Part shown: piece by piece, positions 8,480 through 17,538 of the stretch
Position numbering within the stretch: position 1 is the first letter of the stretch
Layout of the letters: the number at the start of each line of letters is the position of its first letter
From: Pirellulaceae bacterium
GTDB lineage: Bacteria > Planctomycetota > Planctomycetia > Pirellulales > Pirellulaceae
Reading direction: 5' to 3'
DNA: 64,000 bases
NCBI GenBank assembly: GCA_029243025.1
Contig: JAQWSU010000026.1
Span: 1 to 64,000 of the forward strand
Program-made: the position numbers and the translations under genes
The notes under the pieces: generated by a model
What the model was told of the DNA's origin: nothing
The model's database searches: none
Seen by the model: only the letters and a program-made list of their open reading frames with translations

Positions 8480-11400
8480 ATGGGGTTCAAACTTCGTCGC
8501 AGACGATCCGCTAGTCAGATCCGCTCTCGTGTCAATCTCGGTTCCCGCAAAACGCTACTCGAGGCCCTCGAGCCACGCCACCTGCTGGCGGCCGACCTCA
8601 TTATTTCGGAAGTAATGGCTTCTAACGACTTGGCTCACCAAGACGACGACGGCGCCTCATCCGACTACATTGAACTTTTCAACTCCGGTAATTCGGCAGT
8701 GGACCTCGATGGCTGGCACCTGACCGATGACGTGGACAATCGCACCCGTTGGACTTTTCCATCTGTCTCCCTTGCTCCCGGGAACGCCCTACTGGTTTAC
8801 GCGTCTGGAAACGACAGACGGGACGCTGACAAGCCTCTCCACACCAATTTCAGCATTTCTCGGGGCGGGGAATATCTGGGGCTTTACGAACCGGACGGAC
8901 GCACCCCAGCGTTCGAGTTCAATGAGTTGCCCGAGCAATACACCGATGTTTCCTACGGTGTGGGTCAAACGCTGGTAGATCGTGAATTCATCAGCAGCGA
9001 TCATCCTGCCACTGTCTACCTTCCTACGTCGGAAGCAAATGACCTGCCCGCCGCAAGCTGGACGGCAGCTGAGTACGACGACAGCACGTGGACAGCTCGC
9101 ACGACCGGCCTTGGCTTCGACGATGACACAACCGACGGCGAATTCGGACCTTACATTAATGAAAACGGCGAACTCAGCATGCGTGGATCCGCGTCATCCG
9201 CTTACATTCGCACCGAATTTGAGATTGCTGGCGAGTCGCCGACCTTTGAGGATTTGCAGCTGGAGATTCAGTTCGACGATGGCTTCGTAGGTTATTTGAA
9301 CGGCCATGAGGTTGTGCGAATGAATGCCCCCGAGGCCTTATCCTGGGACTCCGTGGCCACACAAAGTAATGGTGGAATCGCCGAAGACCTTGATTTCCCT
9401 GATTTCAGCCAAGACGAGTCAGAGTTCACTTTTAATGGTGACTCATCCTACCAAGGCTCCAAGCTAACTATCACACCATCAGCCGCTAACATGAACGGTG
9501 CCGTTTGGCGAACCGAGCCAGTTCAATTCGGCAGTGATTACACGTTCAGCGCTTCGATGGTCTTCGATATCCATAGTCCGGGCGGTGGATTTGCGGACGG
9601 CGACTCAGACGGAATCGGCGGCGAGGGCGTGACCTTCGTGCTGCAGTCCAACGACAACAACGTGCTAGGTTCTGGAGGCTCGAGCCTCGGTCTGGAAAAT
9701 ACAGGCTCAACCTTTCTCGCCATTGAATTAGATTCGGGCGCCGACGGTGCGTTTGACCCGGACGATACGCTACCGAGTCACCTGGGTATCAACACGAGTG
9801 CCGACGGAAGCTTGGCTCGGACCGCCTTGGGACGATTTAATGGAAATGGTTTTTTCCCCGGTGATCCCGGTCCGGGAAGCAACTTTCTTCATGTGTGGTT
9901 GGACTATGTCGGCAGCAGCAACCAACTGGATGTCTACTACGCAAGCAACGATCAAAAGCCAGCGGCACCAAGACTTTCTACGACCGTCGACCTAAACGAA
10001 TTATTTGCCGGGACGCCCGAACTGTATGCCGGCTGGACGGCCAGCACCACGGCGGCATTCAACGGCCACGACGTGACTGCGTTCGACATCAACACAGGCA
10101 TCGGGGAGGTTGGCATCGAGCCAATTCAAGTAAGCCTGCGAGAGCACGTCGACAAGCTTCAAAGCGGATCCAATGTGTTAGCGTTTCACGGTCTTAACGT
10201 GACCTCCGATGATGAAGATTTTTTACTGATTCCCAAATTATCCGGAACTGAAGTAAGCACGGACGCCACTCAAGGGTTCTTTGTCACTCCGACACCTGGT
10301 GACATTAATGGTGAATCAAGCGCCCCACCCTCGGGCGGTGTCACCATCTCAGAACCCACCAAGGTGTTCAGCGAAGCGTTCACGGTTGGGATTTCGTCCG
10401 AGACAGCCGGCGCAACAATCCGCTACACACTTGATGGCACGCTCCCCAGTGAAGAGTCCGAATTGTATTCGGAGCCCCTCACCATTTCGGCAACCACAAG
10501 ATTGCGTGCTCGCGCCTTCGAGGCAGATTTCAGCCCCGGTCCCACTAGCACGGCCGGCTATGTTCAAGCCTCCCCGGAGCTCGTTAATTTTGAGGGCGGC
10601 GGTGCCTTCGAATCCAATTTACCCGTCGTCATCATTGATTCGTTCGGCAATCGGGCCGTCGATCGAGACTCCGTTAAGCTCGTTCCGTCGGTTGGTCTCT
10701 TCATCGGTACCGGCGAAGACGGCAACGCCAATCTTTTTGACGAACCCGAATACGCAGGTCGTGTCGGAGCGAGGATCCGTGGTCAAAGTTCCCAGGGCTG
10801 GGCCAAGCGTCAATATGCCATCGAATTTATCCAAGGCGATTCCGACGATTCCGAAGCATTAAAGTCTCAATTCACCAAAGACCTCGCCGTGTCGGTATTC
10901 GGTTTACCTGCTGAATCCGATTGGGTTTTAAGTGGGCCGTACGCAGACAAAACCCAATTAAACAACTACCTCACCTTCAAATTGTCCCGAGAAATGGGTC
11001 AGTACGCGCCTCGCACACGCCTCGTTGAAGTGTTCATTAACGGTCAAGCGTCCGATGAAGAACAAGCGATGTTGGACTTCGAGGACGATTACCGTGGCAC
11101 CTACATGCTGGTAGAAAAGATCAAGGCGGATAGAAATCGTGTTGACATCAATCGACTCTCTCCCAGCGACAATTCCGAAAACGAGATCAGCGGCGGATAC
11201 ATTTGGAAAAAGGATAAGACGGGAGCAGAAGACTTAAACATCACAACCGATAACGGGCAACAAGTCCGGATCGTTGAGCCAGGATGTTCCGATGTAGGAC
11301 GCGATGGCGATCGCAGGAATGCTTGCTTGACCGGTGAAATCTCTGACGAACAGGTCGATTGGCTGCAAGCGCACATTTCTGAATTCGAAGCGGCTCTTTA

Positions 11401-14400
11401 CGGACCTGATTTCACCGACCCCAATGAAGGCTACGCAAAATACATTGATGTGGGCTCCTGGATCGATACCTGGCTACTCGTCGAATACTCCAAGAACATC
11501 GATGGTTTCCGGCTTAGCACCTATTATCACAAAGACCAAAACGGAAAAATCAAACAGGGGCCAGCTTGGGATTACAACCTGGCCTTTGGAAATGCCAACT
11601 ATCTCCGCGGCGGACATCCAGACGGCTGGTACGGAAAAAGCATCGGCGCCGATGGTTATCCCTATTGGACACGACTTTTCGAGGATCCAGCCTTTGAATT
11701 AGCCGTTGCCAATCGGTGGTTTGAGCTCCGTGAATCCGTCTTGAAGACGGACAAAGTCTTGGCCGATATTGATGAAGCGGTCAATCGTTTGTCGAATGGG
11801 AATCCTAACCTGGACAAACCAGCTGAGGGCGAGCCCTCCAACCCGATCTCGCGCAACTACCAGCGTTGGACAAATCGAACTTACGGCACCGACAAGTATC
11901 ACTGGCCAAATTGCTATTTCGTGGGCAACAACGGAGACTGCCCGAAGGAATCGCCCTTACCAGGTGGCCGAGAACCTGAGACCTATGCTGACCACATCTT
12001 TTTAATGAAAAGGTTCGTTGATTTGCGATCCCAGTGGATTGACGAGCAATTCCAAAACCCCTTGTCCGTATCCCCCGAGCCGGGACTCGTGTCTGCAGGT
12101 ACAGCAGTAGAATTCACGGCACCTGACAATTTCGACCTGTATTACACTACCGATGGAACCGACCCGATCAACGCGTCCTTCGACGTCATCGGTGAAAACA
12201 ATCCGGTCGAATACCTAGTACCCACCAGCCAAGATTTACTTGAGCAGTGCATGGGGCGCCGTCTCAGCAATCCAGAAACTTGCTTTGTGAATCCAAGCTA
12301 CGTTGCCGGTACGAATGGAGAATCCTGGTCGACGGGTACTCTGGGGATCGGCTTTGACGCCGGGGGTGGAAAATTCCAAGATCTGGTCAGCACAAACCTC
12401 GAGTCAGAACTCAAGGGCGTAAACTCGGTCGCTTACCTGAGAATTCCATTCACATTCAATGAGAACATCACGGTAACAGACGTCAGTTTGGACGTTCAAT
12501 ACGACGATGGGTTTGTTGCTTATCTGTGGCGAAACAATGGGTCCGTCACCGAGGTGGCACGATCGAATGTTCCCGGTGAGATCGACGACCATCCCATCGA
12601 AACAGTACCCTTTAACGCAATCTCGACTGAGAGCCGCGATTCTACCCGTTTTGAATCCTTCCCCATCGACATGCATCGCGTGGAACTTCTACCCGACGAA
12701 AATAACTACCTGGTGATTCAAGCGGTCAACAGCGACCCCAATGACAACGACTTCTTCTTCGACGCGAGGCTCACCTTTACCGGTCGCCATGAAGAACCCA
12801 ATCTGGAAATGTCGAAATACACCACGCCGTTGATTATCGAGAACAACACAGAACTCTTTGTTCGCGCGTTTGACAAGAGTTCTAACCAATGGGTTCGAGG
12901 CTTCCGCGACAGCTACCTTACAGAAGTCTCCGAACTGACCATCACCGAAGTACACTACAATCCGGCCCCTCCAACGACTGCAGAACTCGTGGAAATCCCT
13001 GAACTCACTGCAGATGATTTTGAATTTATCGAGATCCAAAACATCGGCAATGATACCAATCTCCTGAACACGGTGTTCGACCAGGGAATTCAATATCAAT
13101 TCGACGACATCACGCTGAATGCAGATGCGATTGGCGTGGTTGTGAATAATCGCGATGCGTTCCAGCTTCGATACGGCACGGACATCAACGTTCTTGGACA
13201 ATACACCGGCAACCTAGCGAACAACGGTGAGACGATTTCGCTCAGTGATGCGTTCGGTGGCGAATTGGTCGAATTCGCTTACAGCGACAACAATCCCTGG
13301 CCGATCGTTGCAGATGGAAACGGTGGATCATTGCAACTCGTCGATCCCGCTGAAACACCGAAATCCTTGTATGGAAAACCTGATTCCTGGAATCAGAGTA
13401 GTCGCTTTGGGGGCACTCCAGGCACGCTCGACAGCAATCTTTTTGGTATCTCGATCAACGAGGTACTTTCTCGCACCGATCCGGCAAATGAAACTGACGC
13501 TATCGAGTTGTACAACAGGTCCTCTGCTCAGATCGATTTGGGCGGCTGGTACTTGAGCGACTCGCTCAACGACTTGCAGAAGTATCAAATTCCTGCCGAC
13601 ACCTCAATCGCAGCGGGCGCCATGCTTGTCTTACGAGAAGACGCCTTCAACGCCGGACCTAACGGATTTGCCTTTAGCGGCACGGATGGAGACCGACTCT
13701 GGATTTCCACAGCCAACGATAGCGGCGAACCCGAATGGATCGTCGATTACGTCGACTTCCGTGCATCACTTTCCGGCGAATCTCACTCGCGTTATCCGAA
13801 CGGCACTGGGCCATTGGCTCCCACGGCGCCCTCACTTGGAACGACGAACAGCTATCCTCGTGTTGGCCCGGTCATCCTGTCGGAAGTCCAATATGACGCA
13901 GACGCACCGTCGGAAGCCGCAGTCGCCGCTTTTGCCGACATTACCTCATCCGATCTAGAATTCATTGAGCTCCACAACTCAAGCGACCAACCGATCAAGC
14001 TTACCGACTGGCGTCTCCGCGGCGGTGTCGACATGGACTTCGATCTCGACGCCGAGCTTGCCCCGCAGGAAACGGCCGTGATCGTTTCGTTTAACCCCGA
14101 TCGATCAGACAACGCCGACCGCACGTCCGCCTTCCGTGCCCACTACGGAATCAGCGACAATGTTCGACTGATTGGAGGGTTCCAAGGTGGCCTCAGTGGA
14201 ACCGGCGAACGTGTCACCTTACTCAGTCGCGACATTACATTGGCTAACCAACCGGTTGTGTTGCCCTTAGTTGTGCAGGACGAGATTATTTACGACAACG
14301 GAGGCACCTGGCCCAGCAACGCGGATGGAACCGGCATGACGCTCACCCGACGTGATGCGATCAGCTACGGAAACCTGGGTAGCTCCTGGACTGCCGCCGC

Positions 14401-15070
14401 CGCTTCACCGGGAGCCGTCACCTTTGTTGGCCTCGTTGGCGATTTGAATGGCGATCAGCTCGTGGATGTTGAGGACGTTGACGCATTGTGCGGTGCTATC
14501 CAAAGCGGCAGCAATGAAGCTCAGTACGACCTCGACAGCAACGGGCTCGTCAACCTTGCTGACCAAAACTACCTCGTGGAAGAAGTTCTCAATACGACCG
14601 CAGGCGATGCCAACCTTGACGGAAACTTCGACTCCCGTGACTTAGTCCTGGTATTTACTGCCGGCCTCTACGAGCAGACTGACGCCTCAGCAACTTGGGC
14701 TAGTGGCGACTGGAATTGCGATGGACAGTTCACGACAAGTGATCTCGTGGCATCGTTCCAAGCCGGAAGCTACCTGTTTGCTGCCAGCCCGATCAGCAAT
14801 CTGGCTGAGATGAGCTTGATTGCAGCCAGCCTCGCCGATGGACTGAACCATCACACAGACGCGACGCAAGTCGACCGTCTGTTCCAAGAGCATTCGGCCC
14901 AACCAAGTGACACGCGGGCCGGAAACTTGCTTGAGCAACAACAACTGGCACCGGTCATCCACGATCGAATCTTCGCCGAATTACCTTCCCAAAGAAAATC
15001 GGCACGTGCAGATCTGGATAATAAAGTACTGGAACAGCTTTTTGAATCGCTCGACGCCGATCAGCTGTAG
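8480..15070 (+). CDS. Giant secreted CotH / lamin-tail / dockerin protein
   Basis: This 2196-residue protein begins with a basic segment and the planctomycete leader motif LEALEPRHLLAADL (residues 28-41). Domains in order: a lamin-tail domain (about 40-160), a beta-sandwich, a legume-lectin-like region (about 310-540), a chitobiase/HEX C-terminal-type domain (about 620-695, with IRYTLDGTLPS), a CotH-like kinase domain (about 735-1180, with ARIRGQSSQGW and GTYMLVEKI), a second HEX-C-like stretch (about 1195), three more lamin-tail domains (about 1485, 1656 and 1795), and a dockerin module (about 1986-2100). A tail of about 95 residues rich in Gln and Asp ends it. The set suggests a cell-surface or matrix protein that binds calcium and possibly carbohydrate. 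CotH proteins in spores are protein kinases; whether this one is active is unknown. Confidence 0.88.
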   Translation: MGFKLRRRRSASQIRSRVNLGSRKTLLEALEPRHLLAADLIISEVMASNDLAHQDDDGASSDYIELFNSGNSAVDLDGWHLTDDVDNRTRWTFPSVSLAPGNALLVYASGNDRRDADKPLHTNFSISRGGEYLGLYEPDGRTPAFEFNELPEQYTDVSYGVGQTLVDREFISSDHPATVYLPTSEANDLPAASWTAAEYDDSTWTARTTGLGFDDDTTDGEFGPYINENGELSMRGSASSAYIRTEFEIAGESPTFEDLQLEIQFDDGFVGYLNGHEVVRMNAPEALSWDSVATQSNGGIAEDLDFPDFSQDESEFTFNGDSSYQGSKLTITPSAANMNGAVWRTEPVQFGSDYTFSASMVFDIHSPGGGFADGDSDGIGGEGVTFVLQSNDNNVLGSGGSSLGLENTGSTFLAIELDSGADGAFDPDDTLPSHLGINTSADGSLARTALGRFNGNGFFPGDPGPGSNFLHVWLDYVGSSNQLDVYYASNDQKPAAPRLSTTVDLNELFAGTPELYAGWTASTTAAFNGHDVTAFDINTGIGEVGIEPIQVSLREHVDKLQSGSNVLAFHGLNVTSDDEDFLLIPKLSGTEVSTDATQGFFVTPTPGDINGESSAPPSGGVTISEPTKVFSEAFTVGISSETAGATIRYTLDGTLPSEESELYSEPLTISATTRLRARAFEADFSPGPTSTAGYVQASPELVNFEGGGAFESNLPVVIIDSFGNRAVDRDSVKLVPSVGLFIGTGEDGNANLFDEPEYAGRVGARIRGQSSQGWAKRQYAIEFIQGDSDDSEALKSQFTKDLAVSVFGLPAESDWVLSGPYADKTQLNNYLTFKLSREMGQYAPRTRLVEVFINGQASDEEQAMLDFEDDYRGTYMLVEKIKADRNRVDINRLSPSDNSENEISGGYIWKKDKTGAEDLNITTDNGQQVRIVEPGCSDVGRDGDRRNACLTGEISDEQVDWLQAHISEFEAALYGPDFTDPNEGYAKYIDVGSWIDTWLLVEYSKNIDGFRLSTYYHKDQNGKIKQGPAWDYNLAFGNANYLRGGHPDGWYGKSIGADGYPYWTRLFEDPAFELAVANRWFELRESVLKTDKVLADIDEAVNRLSNGNPNLDKPAEGEPSNPISRNYQRWTNRTYGTDKYHWPNCYFVGNNGDCPKESPLPGGREPETYADHIFLMKRFVDLRSQWIDEQFQNPLSVSPEPGLVSAGTAVEFTAPDNFDLYYTTDGTDPINASFDVIGENNPVEYLVPTSQDLLEQCMGRRLSNPETCFVNPSYVAGTNGESWSTGTLGIGFDAGGGKFQDLVSTNLESELKGVNSVAYLRIPFTFNENITVTDVSLDVQYDDGFVAYLWRNNGSVTEVARSNVPGEIDDHPIETVPFNAISTESRDSTRFESFPIDMHRVELLPDENNYLVIQAVNSDPNDNDFFFDARLTFTGRHEEPNLEMSKYTTPLIIENNTELFVRAFDKSSNQWVRGFRDSYLTEVSELTITEVHYNPAPPTTAELVEIPELTADDFEFIEIQNIGNDTNLLNTVFDQGIQYQFDDITLNADAIGVVVNNRDAFQLRYGTDINVLGQYTGNLANNGETISLSDAFGGELVEFAYSDNNPWPIVADGNGGSLQLVDPAETPKSLYGKPDSWNQSSRFGGTPGTLDSNLFGISINEVLSRTDPANETDAIELYNRSSAQIDLGGWYLSDSLNDLQKYQIPADTSIAAGAMLVLREDAFNAGPNGFAFSGTDGDRLWISTANDSGEPEWIVDYVDFRASLSGESHSRYPNGTGPLAPTAPSLGTTNSYPRVGPVILSEVQYDADAPSEAAVAAFADITSSDLEFIELHNSSDQPIKLTDWRLRGGVDMDFDLDAELAPQETAVIVSFNPDRSDNADRTSAFRAHYGISDNVRLIGGFQGGLSGTGERVTLLSRDITLANQPVVLPLVVQDEIIYDNGGTWPSNADGTGMTLTRRDAISYGNLGSSWTAAAASPGAVTFVGLVGDLNGDQLVDVEDVDALCGAIQSGSNEAQYDLDSNGLVNLADQNYLVEEVLNTTAGDANLDGNFDSRDLVLVFTAGLYEQTDASATWASGDWNCDGQFTTSDLVASFQAGSYLFAASPISNLAEMSLIAASLADGLNHHTDATQVDRLFQEHSAQPSDTRAGNLLEQQQLAPVIHDRIFAELPSQRKSARADLDNKVLEQLFESLDADQL

Positions 15071-15090
15071 ATCATGATGGGCCCAAGAAC

Positions 15091-15119
15091 CACCGCTCCG
15101 GAACTTCCCCAGAGCGGTG
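15091..15119 (+). terminator. GC-rich hairpin after the giant gene (weak terminator)
   Basis: CACCGCTC at 15091-15098 pairs perfectly with GAGCGGTG at 15112-15119 over a 13-base loop, 20 bases after the stop at 15070. There is no T-run, so it is either a factor-dependent end or chance. Confidence 0.35.
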
Positions 15120-15193
15120 CCCAAGTCAGGGCAGAACTCAGGTGTGCGAACACGCGTCACTCCCGCAGGAATTCTGACCATCAGCTCCGCCGC

Positions 15194-16195
15194 ATGAATC
15201 GTCGGTCCGAACATCGTTTCCTGAAAACTCTTTGCCATCGCTTCTTTTGGCTGTTCCTTACTCTGCCAATCAATGGAATTGTCTTTGGCCAAACCGAAGA
15301 CGCACTCCCTACCCCTCGCCTACTGTCTCCGGTCGATACTCCACCTGTCTTCGTGCGCAACACCAAAGATCTCTCTCAATGGCCCAATATGATCAAAGCA
15401 GGCATTAATGAAGCGCGGGCCCACTTTGGCAACTATGGCCCAGTGTTTGTCTACATTGCAGGTCATCAGAACAGTGAACTTAACAGCAAAGCGTTTCACC
15501 GCCGACTTACTGCTGAATACTGTCGACATCGCCACCCATCCAACGAAGATGAATTCAACGCCTGCCTCAAGGGTAGCGCCAGCGAAATCATTAAGAAAGC
15601 CATGAGCGGACGTGGCGATGCCTATCTATCAATGGTTCAAGATACCGACCCACCGATCGCTGAACTGGTCTTCATCAATCCCCACGAATTCCACGCCCCC
15701 TATCTCTACACGCGCGGAATTCACGAATACACCCATGTGTTCCAACGCTCATTCCCCCGCACTCCAACCTGGATGATGGAGGGCGGCGCCGAATTCTATG
15801 CCTCCTACCTCGGTGACAAACGAGGCTGGGCAAACTTTCGCCACGACATGATTCACTACCTACAGAATGTCAAACGCATCCCCGACCCAGCCCTTGGCAT
15901 CCGGGACATGGAGGACATTGACAAGGCTTCTCCGGAAATCCGCAAGTATTACCGCCACCTTGCGTATGACGCGGGAGCCTGGGCCTTTGCCTTCATGATC
16001 CATCAATCCAAATCACAACGTGTTAGCGACGTCACCAAGTCACTCTACCCCCAGATCGCCAAGCGGGGATGGGAAGCGGCGTTCGCTGACCATGTAAACA
16101 TGAAGGACAAGGGCGTGTTTTACGAGAAATTCACTGCCCTCCTCCAACAGCCACTTGATCAACAATTGGAAATGCTAAACGCAATCAAAGACTAA
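15194..16195 (+). CDS. Secreted gluzincin-like metallopeptidase homologue
   Basis: This protein of about 333 residues is predicted from ATG at 15194; an in-frame ATG at 15074 would add 40 residues with no signal-peptide character. From 15194 the product has a basic start and a hydrophobic core (FFWLFLTLPINGIVFG). The central motif is HEYTH in GIHEYTHVFQRSF, followed 21 residues later by E in EGGAEFYASY. This is the HExxH plus downstream Glu arrangement of zinc gluzincin peptidases. It contains an unusual Cys pair (AEYCRHRH, FNACLKG). It lies about 120 bases after the giant surface gene, perhaps co-transcribed. Function is inferred from the motif only. Confidence 0.65.
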   Translation: MNRRSEHRFLKTLCHRFFWLFLTLPINGIVFGQTEDALPTPRLLSPVDTPPVFVRNTKDLSQWPNMIKAGINEARAHFGNYGPVFVYIAGHQNSELNSKAFHRRLTAEYCRHRHPSNEDEFNACLKGSASEIIKKAMSGRGDAYLSMVQDTDPPIAELVFINPHEFHAPYLYTRGIHEYTHVFQRSFPRTPTWMMEGGAEFYASYLGDKRGWANFRHDMIHYLQNVKRIPDPALGIRDMEDIDKASPEIRKYYRHLAYDAGAWAFAFMIHQSKSQRVSDVTKSLYPQIAKRGWEAAFADHVNMKDKGVFYEKFTALLQQPLDQQLEMLNAIKD

Positions 16196-16376
16196 CGGCA
16201 AGGTTTCCGCTTCAACACGTAAAAGTGGATCGCTGGCGGACACATCTCTGAGCACGATGCCGGCACCAGACGATAGCCCCCCCGAATCCCCGCCACAACA
16301 CGGCCAGCTCAACGCAACGAAGCGAGCGAAAGCCTGCCTCCCCTCGCTTTCCGATCAAAACCAACTCTCCACAGCG

Positions 16377-17375
16377 TCAGTCTCTTGCTGCTTTTGCAGA
16401 GTCCAGCTTCGACGCCGATTCGTTTGACTTCCAAGCTTGTGAAATAATGAACTCTGTCAAACGGGGTGACTGGAACCAGCCTTTCCAAAGATTGTGCCCC
16501 TGCCCTTTCATCACCTCAACCGTTACCGTGCCGCCCAGTGCTCGATAACGTTTTTCCACAATGGCGGAATTCATTTCCAGAGGTACCACGTCATCCTGAT
16601 CACCTTGAAGATGAAAGATCGGAACTTTCGCTTTCGCCAAACCGCTCAATCGATCAATGGGATTATAGTCGGCTATTCTTTCTTCCAGCTGCTCCGCAGT
16701 GATTCCATATTCAGCAGCAGCTCGCTCCAAGCCGGGATAGGTCTTAACGTTACAGACCGGATAGATCCCTGCGATGCCTCCCACACAAGACGGGTGTTCG
16801 GCCGCCCAACTGTACAGCATCAATCCACCGCGACTACGCCCGAGCAAGATCGGTTTTTCAGCATAACCACGCTTCTGCGTTAATTCCTCGTAGAGCGATT
16901 GATAGATGTCGCGTCCTTGGGGACTCCCATGCGATTCACCCACATCCACTCCCGCCACGCCAATCCCCGCGGCGTGGAATCGATCGAACATCCACTGCTC
17001 TTGTTCATTCGGGTATCTGCCGATGAAGGTTGGGGCATACCAAACCCACGGCAAGCGGCCTTTTCGTCGCGACTCCGGTGGAGGTTCAATCACAAACACC
17101 TTATGTCCCGCCACGACAAAGTCCTGTCGCCGCGGCATCGCGGGAACGGATGCCTGAGCCAACAGCCGCTGATCAAAGGAGTTGTGCAACACGCTTCGGC
17201 ATGGGAGATCCCTGGCGGAGACCGGCTTACCCATGGGCAAGTGACGCTGATCGGCACCATGCTTAGACGCCAGCACCCGACCTCCAATCACCGCGGTCCG
17301 CTGATCATTTTGGCGGGTCCCAGTCGCCTCCAGACCGAACAACAAGCACACACATAAATTAAGCATCAGAGTCAT
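16377..17375 (-). CDS. Secreted alpha/beta hydrolase
   Basis: This 332-residue protein has a short signal-like start (MTLMLNLCVCLLFGLEA). The catalytic triad can be read: Ser in GRSRGG, Asp in GDQDDVVP, and His in GQGHN. This is the layout of prolyl-oligopeptidase-like or acetyl-xylan-esterase-like hydrolases, which deacylate or cleave small esters or peptides. AGGA lies about 7 bases before the ATG. Neighbours are secreted glycan-type proteins, which makes an esterase role plausible, but the substrate is unknown. Confidence 0.75.
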   Translation of the reverse strand: MTLMLNLCVCLLFGLEATGTRQNDQRTAVIGGRVLASKHGADQRHLPMGKPVSARDLPCRSVLHNSFDQRLLAQASVPAMPRRQDFVVAGHKVFVIEPPPESRRKGRLPWVWYAPTFIGRYPNEQEQWMFDRFHAAGIGVAGVDVGESHGSPQGRDIYQSLYEELTQKRGYAEKPILLGRSRGGLMLYSWAAEHPSCVGGIAGIYPVCNVKTYPGLERAAAEYGITAEQLEERIADYNPIDRLSGLAKAKVPIFHLQGDQDDVVPLEMNSAIVEKRYRALGGTVTVEVMKGQGHNLWKGWFQSPRLTEFIISQAWKSNESASKLDSAKAARD

Positions 17376-17538
17376 GTTTGGGTCCTGTATTCGATGACGT
17401 TCAATGATTCCAACTTCTCTAGGAATTCCTCCGACTCATTCACGGTGTCCCCAGAGAGCCAACTTCAAATATCCTGATCGGATTCCACCCAAGCTTTAAC
17501 AAGGGTTGAAACAGGCAGTCTTCAGCAGTTCCAATCTA

